Source of the DNA: Pseudorhodoferax soli
GTDB lineage: Bacteria; Pseudomonadota; Gammaproteobacteria; Burkholderiales; Burkholderiaceae_C
Direction of reading: 5' to 3'
DNA: 64,000 bases
Assembly (NCBI RefSeq): GCF_003337555.1
Contig: NZ_QPJK01000017.1
Coordinates: 1-64,000 of the forward strand
Shown: positions 8,968-15,986 of the stretch, piece by piece
Numbering within the stretch: the first letter of the stretch is position 1
Layout: each line of letters opens with the position of its first letter
Program-made: the position numbers and the translations under genes
Notes under the pieces: model-generated
Database searches by the model: none
The model's input: the letters and a program-made list of their open reading frames with translations, nothing else
What the model was told of the DNA's origin: nothing

Positions 8968-9698
8968 GCCGCCGGCGCCACGGCGGCGCCCTGGATGCCG
9001 TGGCGGCGCAAGGCCTCCGCCACGAAGCCACTGCCCTTCATGTCCTCCACGAAGGCCGCCAACACGGCCTGGGCCGCAGCACCGCGGCCGGCGGGCAGCC
9101 CCATGGCCTGCTGGATCACCATGAAGCAGCCCGGCAGCAGGCGCAGGCCGCCCAGCCGCGCGGCGTCGGCCTCGAGTTGCTGCTTCACGCCGGCCGCCAC
9201 ATCCGCGGGCTCGTCCAGGAAGCTCTGCACCACGGCCGGTGAACTCGGCGCGCGCAGGATCGTGGCGGCCTTGAGTTCCCGCGTGAGGAACAGGTCGTAC
9301 GCGCTGCCCTTGCCGACCATGACGCTGCGGCCCGCGGCATCGACCTCGGCATTGCCCTGCAGCGGCGAGTCCGCGCGCACCAGGTAGCAGCCTTCGATCA
9401 GCACATAGGGCGCGGTGAAGCGGATGCCCTCGCCGCGCAGCGGGTCGATCGCGAAGAAGCCGATGTCGGCCTGCTCGGCCTTCACGGCGTCGACCGACTT
9501 TCCGGCGGTGTCGAACACCACCAGATCGAGCGGCACGCCCAGCCGCTCGGCGAATGCCCGCGCCAGGTCGACCGAGACGCCCTGGGCCTGGCCCGCGGCG
9601 TCGCGGCCGGCCAGTATCGGGTTCCCCAGGTTGATGGAGGCGCGCAGGCGGCCCGTGGGGGCGAAGGCCAGGGCGAGGTCGGCGGCGATGCGGGTCAT
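8964..9698 (-). CDS. Substrate-binding (SBP family 3) domain protein without signal peptide
   Basis: 244 residues. The fold signature of family 3 solute-binding proteins is clear: LRASINLGNPILAGRDAAGQ, GVSVDLARAFAERLGVPLDL, ADIGFFAIDPLRGEGIRFTAPYVLIEG, and a second-lobe GKGSAYDLFLTRELKAA. The start at 9698 (MTRIAADLALAFAP) has AAAGGA about eight bases upstream. No hydrophobic signal sequence precedes the domain, so it may act in the cytoplasm, either as a sensor or as an enzyme-like relative. It stands alone, convergent with yihY and next to the LacI gene, and may belong functionally with the ABC/RLP operon, which already encodes its own secreted binding protein. Confidence 0.78.
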   Translation of the reverse strand: MTRIAADLALAFAPTGRLRASINLGNPILAGRDAAGQAQGVSVDLARAFAERLGVPLDLVVFDTAGKSVDAVKAEQADIGFFAIDPLRGEGIRFTAPYVLIEGCYLVRADSPLQGNAEVDAAGRSVMVGKGSAYDLFLTRELKAATILRAPSSPAVVQSFLDEPADVAAGVKQQLEADAARLGGLRLLPGCFMVIQQAMGLPAGRGAAAQAVLAAFVEDMKGSGFVAEALRRHGIQGAAVAPAA

Positions 9699-9822
9699 GC
9701 GGAGGGTCCTTTGCGGTGGGTCAGACGCAAGCATGCCAGCAAGCCGGCCGGGCGGTGCCTGTGCGGTGCCGGCCGCCCCGCAGCGCGGGCCCTGGGCGGC
9801 CTGGTACGCCCGCCCGGCGCAG

Positions 9823-10869
9823 CTAGGGCAGGTTCTCGCGGAAGATCACCTGGCTGCGCGTGCTCTCCACGCCCGCCAGGGCGGGCCGGCCTTCGCGCAC
9901 GTTGACGAAGATGCGCACCGCGCTGGCCAGCGTGGCCTGCGGGCTCTGCGTGATCACCGCGTCCACGCTGCCATCGATCAGCAGCGCGCGCGTGTCGGGC
10001 GTGAGGCCGTGGCCGACGAACACCACCTTCTGGTCGCGCCCGGCCTGCTTCAGCGCGCGCGCCACCCCGTCGGACGCACCGCCGATGTTGTAGATGCCGG
10101 CGAGAAGCGGGTGCTGCTCCAGCAGCGAGCAGGTCTGCGCATGGTTCTGCTCCGAGTCGTCATGCCCCTCGCGCAGGCCCACCACCTCGAGCTGGCCGAA
10201 CATCTCGGCCAGCACGTGCAGGAAGCCGGCCTCGCGCTCCTCGTGCGCGCGGTAGCTGCGGCTGCCGGCGATCAGCGCCACCTTGGCCGGGCGCTGCCCG
10301 ATGAAGCGGCCGATCAGGTAGCCGGCGGTGCGGCCCGCGGCGCGGTTGTCCAGCCCCAGGTAGGCTGTGCGCGACGCATTCGACAAATCCGAGATCAGCG
10401 TGACCACGGGCACGCCGGCCGCCACCAGCTCGTGCACGGCCTCGCGCACGGCCGGGTGCTCCAGCGCCATCAGCGCCACGCCATCGGCGCGCCGGCCGTG
10501 GCGGCGCAGCGCATCGGCCAGCGCCAGCGGGTTGAAGCTCTCGATGAACTCGCTGCGGCAGCGCACGTTGTAGGGCGTCCAGTGTTCCTGCGAGTAGCCC
10601 ACCATGTCGCCCAGCATGCGGATGAAGCGGTTGTTGCCGGCCGGCAGCAGGAAGCTCAGCTGCATGGGCCGCGACGCGGCCACCGCGCTGGCCTGCACCG
10701 CGGGCAGCACCGCATGGCCGAGCTCTGCCGCCGCGCGCAGCACGCGCTGCTGGGTGGCGGCGCGCACGCCCGCGCGCTGGTTCAGCACCCGGTCCACCGT
10801 GGCCGTGGACACCCCGGCCAGGCGCGCGATGTCCGGAATGCGGGGGGCCTTGGCTTCGCTGGATTCCAT
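9823..10869 (-). CDS. LacI family transcriptional regulator
   Basis: 348 residues. An N-terminal helix-turn-helix (PRIPDIARLAGVSTATVDRVLNQRAGV) and hinge helix (RAAAELGHAV) are followed by a periplasmic-binding-protein-like effector domain related to ribose-type regulators (LSFLLPAGNNRFIRMLGDMV; DGVALMALEHPAVREAVHEL; VGHGLTPDTRALLIDGSVDAVITQSP). ATG 10869 is preferred over a TTG at 10878. It is divergent from the ABC/RLP operon (first gene at 10999) with 129 bases between, so it very likely represses that operon and itself, with a sugar or sugar-acid as inducer. Near-identical repeats in the intergenic region are candidate operators. Confidence 0.92.
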   Translation of the reverse strand: MESSEAKAPRIPDIARLAGVSTATVDRVLNQRAGVRAATQQRVLRAAAELGHAVLPAVQASAVAASRPMQLSFLLPAGNNRFIRMLGDMVGYSQEHWTPYNVRCRSEFIESFNPLALADALRRHGRRADGVALMALEHPAVREAVHELVAAGVPVVTLISDLSNASRTAYLGLDNRAAGRTAGYLIGRFIGQRPAKVALIAGSRSYRAHEEREAGFLHVLAEMFGQLEVVGLREGHDDSEQNHAQTCSLLEQHPLLAGIYNIGGASDGVARALKQAGRDQKVVFVGHGLTPDTRALLIDGSVDAVITQSPQATLASAVRIFVNVREGRPALAGVESTRSQVIFRENLP

Positions 10870-10958
10870 CAAATTCAATCAAGTTCTTGGCTGGCCTTCT
10901 GAGGCATCAATCGATACTATCACTCGCCATTTGTGCCTCAAAGCATCAAATTCCATCA
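10867..10958. repeat. Pair of near-identical 15-base direct repeats, candidate operators
   Basis: CATCAAATTCAATCA at 10867-10881 and CATCAAATTCCATCA at 10944-10958 match at 14 of 15 positions in the same orientation; a shorter relative, CATCAATCGAT, starts at 10905. The first copy covers the LacI start codon and the second lies 41 bases before the first permease start. Repeats placed like this between a LacI regulator and its divergent operon are plausible binding sites, although LacI sites are more often palindromes. Confidence 0.4.
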
Positions 10959-10998
10959 GACCACAGAGCCGCAACGAGCGGCCAATACCGGAGACAGG

Positions 10999-11688
10999 GT
11001 GGGCTACGAATTCGACTTCGCCGCAATGCTCCAGGCCTGGCCGCAGTTCCTGGCCGGGGCCTGGCTGACCGTGCAGCTGTCACTGCCCGCCACCGTGGTC
11101 GGCTTCATGCTGGGCACGCTGCTGGCCATCGGCCGGCGCGGCCGGCACGCCTGGCTGCGCAGCGCCTGTGGTGCCTATGTGGAGGTGGTCCGCAACACGC
11201 CGCTCCTGGTGCAGGTGTTCCTGGTGTTCTTCGGCCTGGCCAGCCTGGGCTGGAAGGTGCCGGCCTTCGCGGCGGCGCTGGCCGCGCTGGTCCTCAACGT
11301 GGCCGCGTACTCGTCGGAGATCATGCGCGCGGGCATGGACGCCATCCACAAGGGCCAGATCGAGGCGGCGGAATGCCTGGGCCTCACACGCCGGCAGATC
11401 TACTGGCACGTGATCCTGCGGCCGGCCATGGAGAAGGTCTACCCGGCCCTGACCAGCCAGTTCGTGCTGCTGATGCTGGCGACCTCCATCACCTCGCAGA
11501 TCTCGGTGGAGGAACTCACGGCCGCCGCAGCGCGCGTGCAGTCGGAAACCTTCCGGCCGTTCGAGGCCTACATCCTGGTGGCCGTGGCCTACCTGCTGCT
11601 CTCGCTGCTGATGCGCGCCGGGCTGTGGCTGTTCGGTCAGGCGGTGTTCACGCGGCGCCGCAAGCTCGGTGCGGGGGCAGCCCGATGA
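10999..11688 (+). CDS. Polar amino-acid type ABC transporter permease (HisM/GlnP family), first
   Basis: 229 residues, beginning at a GTG with GGAG just upstream; a longer GTG start at 10933 lacks a ribosome-binding site. Four to five membrane segments, with the EAA-loop motif EAAECLGLTRRQIYWHVILRPAM that contacts the ATPase and the family N-terminal signature GAWLTVQLSLPATVVGFMLG and VEVVRNTPLLVQVFL. It forms the channel with the next permease. First gene of the ABC-VOC-RLP-kinase operon under the LacI regulator. The neighbours deal with a sugar acid rather than an amino acid, so the transported compound is probably a small polar carboxylate. Confidence 0.9.
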   Translation: MGYEFDFAAMLQAWPQFLAGAWLTVQLSLPATVVGFMLGTLLAIGRRGRHAWLRSACGAYVEVVRNTPLLVQVFLVFFGLASLGWKVPAFAAALAALVLNVAAYSSEIMRAGMDAIHKGQIEAAECLGLTRRQIYWHVILRPAMEKVYPALTSQFVLLMLATSITSQISVEELTAAAARVQSETFRPFEAYILVAVAYLLLSLLMRAGLWLFGQAVFTRRRKLGAGAAR

Positions 11689-12341
11689 TCGACGGCGGCC
11701 TGCAAGCCATCCACCTGCAGTACCTGGCGTTCGGCGCGCTGTGGACCATCTGCCTGTCGCTGATCGCCTTCGTCGGCGGCAGCATCGCCGGCGGCCTCGT
11801 GGCCCTGGCCCGCATCAGCCCGAACCGCCTGGTGCGCTGGGCGGCCATCGCCTGGATCCAGCTGATCCAGGGCACGCCGCTGCTGGTGGTGCTGTTCCTC
11901 AGCTACTTCGGCCTGTCGATCGCCGGGCTGGAACTGCCCGCGCTGGTGGCCGCCGGCATCGCCATGGTGGTCTACGTCAGCGCCTACCTGGGCGAGATCT
12001 GGCGCGGCTGCATCGAGGCCGTGCCGCGCACGCAGTGGGAGGCGGCCGAGTGCCTGGCCATGTCGCGCACGCAGCGCATGCGGCTCGTCATCCTGCCGCA
12101 GGCGGTGCGCATCGCCACACCGCCCACCGTGGGCTTCATGGTGCAGATCGTCAAGAACACCTCGCTCGCATCCATCGTCGGCTTCGTCGAACTGGTGCGC
12201 TCGGGCCAGCTCATCAACAACCCCATCTTCCAGCCGTTCCAGGTCTACCTGCTGATCGCGGCCTTCTACTTCGCGCTGTGCTATCCGCTCTCGGTGTGGA
12301 GCCGGCGGCTGGAGCGGCGTTTGCTGGTGGGCAAGGCATGA
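11685..12341 (+). CDS. Polar amino-acid type ABC transporter permease, second
   Basis: 218 residues, overlapping the first permease by four bases (ATGA). It shares the family features: GALWTICLSLIAFVGGSIAGG, LIQGTPLLVVLFLSYFG, and the ATPase-coupling loop EAAECLAMSRTQRMRLVILPQA. It is expected to pair with the first permease as a heterodimeric channel. It is followed by the palindromic repeat element at 12373-12595, which separates it from the ATPase gene. Confidence 0.9.
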   Translation: MIDGGLQAIHLQYLAFGALWTICLSLIAFVGGSIAGGLVALARISPNRLVRWAAIAWIQLIQGTPLLVVLFLSYFGLSIAGLELPALVAAGIAMVVYVSAYLGEIWRGCIEAVPRTQWEAAECLAMSRTQRMRLVILPQAVRIATPPTVGFMVQIVKNTSLASIVGFVELVRSGQLINNPIFQPFQVYLLIAAFYFALCYPLSVWSRRLERRLLVGKA

Positions 12342-12372
12342 GAAACGTTGTTTCCCTCGAACAGCACCGGAC

Positions 12373-12595
12373 CACGCCGACGGCGTGCCCTGCTCCGCGA
12401 ATGTCCCCCGCCTTCGGCTCCTCCTTTATTTCGCTGCGCAGGACACGCCATCGACGCGATCCCTCCGCGCCACGATCGACCGCGTCGTGCGACGCGGCGT
12501 GCCTTGGGTCGAGGGCAGCGGGTGGCCCCTGCAGCGAAACAAAGGAGGAGGCCGCCAGGCCGGGGGACGTTCGCGGAAGGGGCCACCCGGTGGCC
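12373..12595. repeat. Composite inverted repeat (REP/MITE-like) inside the ABC operon
   Basis: Two diverged copies of one unit lie head to head. The left copy starts with the palindrome CACGCC-GAC-GGCGTG (12373-12387), then GCGAATGTCCCCCGCC and CTCCTCCTTTATTTCGCTGC. The right copy, read on the minus strand, starts with GGCCACC-C-GGTGGCC (12581-12595), then GCGAACGTCCCCCGG and CTCCTCCTTTGTTTCGCTGC. At the centre is a perfect 8-base hairpin, CCGCGTCG-TG-CGACGCGG (12480-12497). The arrangement could fold into one long stem in the mRNA. No protein is supported here: frames on both strands are low-complexity and in-frame only by high GC. Confidence 0.75.
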
Positions 12596-12627
12596 TCGGC
12601 CCACGCGCCACACCAGCACCGGAAACC

Positions 12628-13356
12628 ATGAACCCCATCGTCGAACTCCAGGACGTGCACAAGCGCTTCGGCAGCAATGCCGTGCTCCAGGGCGTGTCCT
12701 TCGCCATTCCCAAGGGCCAGGTCGTGGCCATCATCGGCCAAAGCGGCTCGGGCAAGAGCACGGCGCTGCGCTGCATCGACCGGCTGGAAACCATCGACAG
12801 CGGCCGCATCACGGTCTGCGGCCATGCGGTGCACGACCCGGCGCTGGACATCCGTGCGCTGCGCAAGGACGTGGGCATCGTCTTCCAGAGCTACAACCTG
12901 TTCCCGCACCTGACGGTGGAGCAGAACATCACGCTCGCCCCCAAGGCCGTCAAGGGCCTGGGCGCGGCCGCCGCGCGCGCCATCGCCGAGCGCACGCTGC
13001 GCCAGGTCGGCCTGCTCGAGAAGGCCCAGGCCTATCCCGAGCAGCTGTCCGGCGGCCAGCAGCAGCGCGTGGCCATCGCGCGCTCGCTGGCCATGGAGCC
13101 GCAGGTGATGCTGTTCGACGAGGTCACCTCGGCGCTGGACCCGCAGCTGACCGGCGAGGTGCTGCGCGTGATCGAGCAGCTGGCCGAAGGCGGCATGACC
13201 ATGGTGCTGGTCACGCACGAGATGGAGTTCGCCGCGCGCGTGGCCGACACCGTGATCTACATGCACGCCGGCCGCGTCTGGGAGACCGGCAGCGGCGCCA
13301 TGCTGAAAGACCCGCAGACGCCCGAGCTGCGCGCCTTCCTGTCCCACGGGCTATGA
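12628..13356 (+). CDS. Polar amino-acid type ABC transporter ATP-binding protein
   Basis: 242 residues. Walker A GQSGSGKST (37-45), Q-loop FQSYNLFPHLT, ABC signature LSGGQQQRVAIARSLAMEP (140-158), Walker B MLFDE (161-165) and H-loop LVTHEMEF are all present. The ATG at 12628 matches the usual family start (NPIVELQDVHKRFG); the upstream frame through the repeat is not coding. It powers the two upstream permeases. Confidence 0.93.
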   Translation: MNPIVELQDVHKRFGSNAVLQGVSFAIPKGQVVAIIGQSGSGKSTALRCIDRLETIDSGRITVCGHAVHDPALDIRALRKDVGIVFQSYNLFPHLTVEQNITLAPKAVKGLGAAAARAIAERTLRQVGLLEKAQAYPEQLSGGQQQRVAIARSLAMEPQVMLFDEVTSALDPQLTGEVLRVIEQLAEGGMTMVLVTHEMEFAARVADTVIYMHAGRVWETGSGAMLKDPQTPELRAFLSHGL

Positions 13357-13375
13357 CAGTTTTCAAGGAGACCCC

Positions 13376-14158
13376 ATGCAACTCTCTCGCATTGTTCTGG
13401 CCGCCGCCATCGGCGCGCTGAGCCTGCCGGCGCTGGCCGACCTGGCCGAAATCAAGGCCGCCGGCAAGCTGCGCGTCGGCATCGATTTCGGCGCGCCGTT
13501 CTACGGCTTCGTGGACGACAAGATGCAGCCCACGGGTTCGGATGTGGACGCCGCGCGGCTGCTGGCCAAGGACCTCGGCATCCCGCTGGAGATCGTCAAC
13601 ACGACGAACTCGGCGCGCATTCCCAACCTGCTGTCGAACAAGGTCGACCTGGTGATCTCCTCGCTGTCGATCACGCCCGAGCGCCAGAAGGCGGTGGACT
13701 TCTCCATCCCCTACGGCGCGATCCAGGCGGCCGTGGGCGCGCCCAAGAGCTTGAAGCTGGCCAACATCGACGACCTGGCCGGCAAGACCGTGGCCGTCAC
13801 GCGCGGCGGCCCGCAGGACAAGATCGTCACCGAACGCGCGCCGCAGGCCAAGGTCGTGCGCTTCGACGACGAGGCCGCCTCCATCACGGCGGCGGCCACC
13901 GGCCAGGCCGACATCGTGGCCATCACGCCGCCCATCATCATGGCGATCGCCAAGCGCAACCCGGCGCGCGAGTTCGAGGTCAAGTTCGTGCTGCAGTCCT
14001 ACCAGCTGGGCATGGCCATGCGCAAGAACCAGCCTGAGCTCATGAACGCCGTGAACGGCTGGATCAAGACCAACCTGGCCAACGGCAAGCTCAACGAGAT
14101 CCACCTCAAGTACGCCGGCGTGGCCATCCCCGACGACATCGTCGCCGGCGCGAAATAA
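13376..14158 (+). CDS. ABC transporter periplasmic substrate-binding protein (SBP family 3)
   Basis: 260 residues with AAGGAG five bases before the ATG. A signal peptide (MQLSRIVLAAAIGALSLPALA) precedes a family 3 binding fold: LAEIKAAGKLRVGIDFGAPFYGFVDD, GSDVDAARLLAKDLGI, LVISSLSITPERQKAVDFSIPYG, and GKTVAVTRGGPQDK. The Arg in the SITPERQKAVDFS motif normally binds the alpha-carboxylate of an amino acid, so the ligand should carry a carboxylate. It delivers the ligand to the permeases encoded just upstream. Confidence 0.92.
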   Translation: MQLSRIVLAAAIGALSLPALADLAEIKAAGKLRVGIDFGAPFYGFVDDKMQPTGSDVDAARLLAKDLGIPLEIVNTTNSARIPNLLSNKVDLVISSLSITPERQKAVDFSIPYGAIQAAVGAPKSLKLANIDDLAGKTVAVTRGGPQDKIVTERAPQAKVVRFDDEAASITAAATGQADIVAITPPIIMAIAKRNPAREFEVKFVLQSYQLGMAMRKNQPELMNAVNGWIKTNLANGKLNEIHLKYAGVAIPDDIVAGAK

Positions 14159-14172
14159 GAAGGACGACAGAC

Positions 14173-14715
14173 ATGAGCCGTCATTTCGGTGCCATCCGCC
14201 AGCTGGGCTACGTGGTCCACGACATCGAGGCCGCCATGGACTACTGGAGCCGCACGCTGGGCGTGGGGCCCTGGTTCTACAACCCCCGGGTGCCCATCGT
14301 GAACTACCGCTACCGCGGCGAAGGCCACCAGCCGCACAACTCGGTGGCGTTGGCGAACTCGGGCTACGTGCAGGTCGAACTGATCCAGACCCGCAACGAC
14401 GTGCCCTCGATGTACCGCGACTTCCTGCAGGCCGGCCGCACCGGGCTGCAGCACGTGGCCTACTGGACCAGCGACTACGACGCCGATCTGGCGCGGCTCA
14501 CGGCCGAGGGCTTCAAGCCGGTCATGAGCGGCGAGGTGGGCGAGCGCGGGCGCTTCGTCTACTTCGACACCGAGTACCACCCGGGCACGGTGATCGAGCT
14601 GTCCGAGGTCGCCGGCCCCAAGGGCAGGATGTTCGACATGATCCGCGCAGCGTCCGAGACCTGGGACGGCAAGACCGACCGGGTGCGGCCGTTCCCCGAT
14701 CTGAGCACCCTGTGA
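14173..14715 (+). CDS. VOC (glyoxalase/dioxygenase) superfamily protein
   Basis: 180 residues. Two babab half-modules of the vicinal-oxygen-chelate fold are visible: IRQLGYVVHDIEAAMDYWSRTLGVGPWF and LQHVAYWTSDYDADLARLTAEGFKPV, followed by FVYFDTEYHPGTVIELSEV. His in VALANSGYVQVELIQ/LQHVAYW and Glu in VIELSE are the likely metal ligands. VOC enzymes catalyse isomerisation, epimerisation, lyase or dioxygenase reactions on metal-chelated oxygen groups. Its place between a sugar-acid transporter and an RLP suggests an isomerase or epimerase step in that pathway; the exact reaction is unknown. Its stop overlaps the RLP start (TGATG). Confidence 0.85.
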   Translation: MSRHFGAIRQLGYVVHDIEAAMDYWSRTLGVGPWFYNPRVPIVNYRYRGEGHQPHNSVALANSGYVQVELIQTRNDVPSMYRDFLQAGRTGLQHVAYWTSDYDADLARLTAEGFKPVMSGEVGERGRFVYFDTEYHPGTVIELSEVAGPKGRMFDMIRAASETWDGKTDRVRPFPDLSTL

Positions 14716-15986
14716 TGACGGCACCGGACCGCATCCACGCCAGCTACCTGATCGAGACGCCGCTGGACCCGGCGGCCGTGGCCGAGGTCATGGCCGGCGA
14801 ACAGTCCTGCGGCACCTTCAAGCGCGTGGAAGGCGAGACCGACGCACTGCGTGCGCGCGCCCGCGCCACGGTGGAAGGCGTCGAGCCGCTGGACAGCGCC
14901 GCGGCGCCGAGCCTGCCCAACGCGCGGCTCAAGCGCCAGCAGGTGCCCGGCCCCTGGCGGCGGGCGCGTGTGCGGCTGTCCTTTCCCGTGGCCAACATCG
15001 GCGCCAACCTGCCCACGCTGGCAGCCACCGTGGCCGGCAACCTGTACGACCTGGGCGAGAGCACCGGCATGCGGCTCGAGACGCTGCAGGTGCCCGCGGG
15101 CTACCGCCGCCGTTTCGACCTGCCGCGCCTGGGCATCGCCGGCACGCGCGCCGCCACCGGCGTGGCACAGGGCGCGCTGGTCGGCACCATCATCAAGCCC
15201 AACGTGGGCTTCTCCAGCGTGCAGACGGCCGAGCTGGTGGGCCGGCTGTGCGCGGCTGGCGTGGACTTCATCAAGGACGACGAGGTCTGCGCCGACCCCG
15301 ACCACGCGCCGCTGGCCGAGCGCGTGCCGGCCGTGATGGCCGTGGTCCGCGCCCACCAGCAGCGCACCGGCAAGCTGGTGATGGTGGCCTTCAACATCAC
15401 CGACGAGGTGGACGCCATGCGCCGCCACGCCGACCTGGTCCAGCGCGAAGGCGGCAGCTGCGTGATGGCCAGCCTGAACTGGTGCGGCTTCTCCGCCATC
15501 CAGGCCCTGCGCCGCCACACGCCGCTGGCGCTGCACGGCCACCGCAACGGCTTCGGCGCGCTGTCGCGCCACCCGCTGCTGGGCATCTCGTTCCAGGCCT
15601 ACCAGACGCTGTGGCGCCTGGCCGGCGTGGACCACATGCATGTGCACGGCCTGGCCGGCAAGTTCGCGCAGGCCGACGCTGAAGTCATCGGCTCGGCCCA
15701 CGATTGCTACACGCCGCTGGCCGAAGGGCTGGACGACGCCGTGATGCCGGCCTTCTCGTCCGGCCAATGGGCCGGCACCGTGCCGCCGACCTGGGCCGCC
15801 ATCGGCCGCGACGACCTGCTCTTCATGTCCGGCGGCGGCATCCTCGCGCACCCGGGCGGCCCGGCTGCCGGCGTGGCCAGCATCCGCCAGGCCTGGGCGG
15901 CCGTGCGCACGGGCCAGCCGCTGGCCGAGGCCGCGCGCCAGGCGCCCGAGCTCGCGCAGGCGCTGGCCTTCTTCGGCACGCCGTGA
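14715..15986 (+). CDS. RuBisCO-like protein (form IV RLP, RuBisCO large-chain superfamily)
   Basis: 423 residues from ATG 14715, which overlaps the VOC stop; a GTG three bases earlier is equivalent. The N-terminal domain (1-125) and TIM barrel are both present. Active-site positions of RuBisCO are largely kept: K161 in TIIKPNVGFS (Lys175), the carbamate loop DFIKDDE with K187, D189 and E190 (Lys201/Asp203/Glu204), HGHRNG with H276/R277 (His294/Arg295), GK316 (Lys334, loop 6) and the phosphate-binding SGGG 372-375. The second Lys of the KPK motif is Asn here, so carboxylation of RuBP is not expected. RLPs are known as enolases, isomerases and transcarboxylase/hydrolases. Pairing with a DUF1537 kinase recalls OiaX of 3-oxo-isoapionate catabolism. 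Confidence 0.92.
   Translation: MTAPDRIHASYLIETPLDPAAVAEVMAGEQSCGTFKRVEGETDALRARARATVEGVEPLDSAAAPSLPNARLKRQQVPGPWRRARVRLSFPVANIGANLPTLAATVAGNLYDLGESTGMRLETLQVPAGYRRRFDLPRLGIAGTRAATGVAQGALVGTIIKPNVGFSSVQTAELVGRLCAAGVDFIKDDEVCADPDHAPLAERVPAVMAVVRAHQQRTGKLVMVAFNITDEVDAMRRHADLVQREGGSCVMASLNWCGFSAIQALRRHTPLALHGHRNGFGALSRHPLLGISFQAYQTLWRLAGVDHMHVHGLAGKFAQADAEVIGSAHDCYTPLAEGLDDAVMPAFSSGQWAGTVPPTWAAIGRDDLLFMSGGGILAHPGGPAAGVASIRQAWAAVRTGQPLAEAARQAPELAQALAFFGTP

Noticed and set aside
12385-12627. An apparent N-terminal extension of the ABC ATPase
   Set aside because: It is translation through the inverted repeat; the ATPase family starts at about 12628.
14715-15986. True carbon-fixing RuBisCO
   Set aside because: Asn replaces the second Lys of KPK, no small subunit, phosphoribulokinase or CO2-fixation genes are near, and the context is sugar-acid catabolism.
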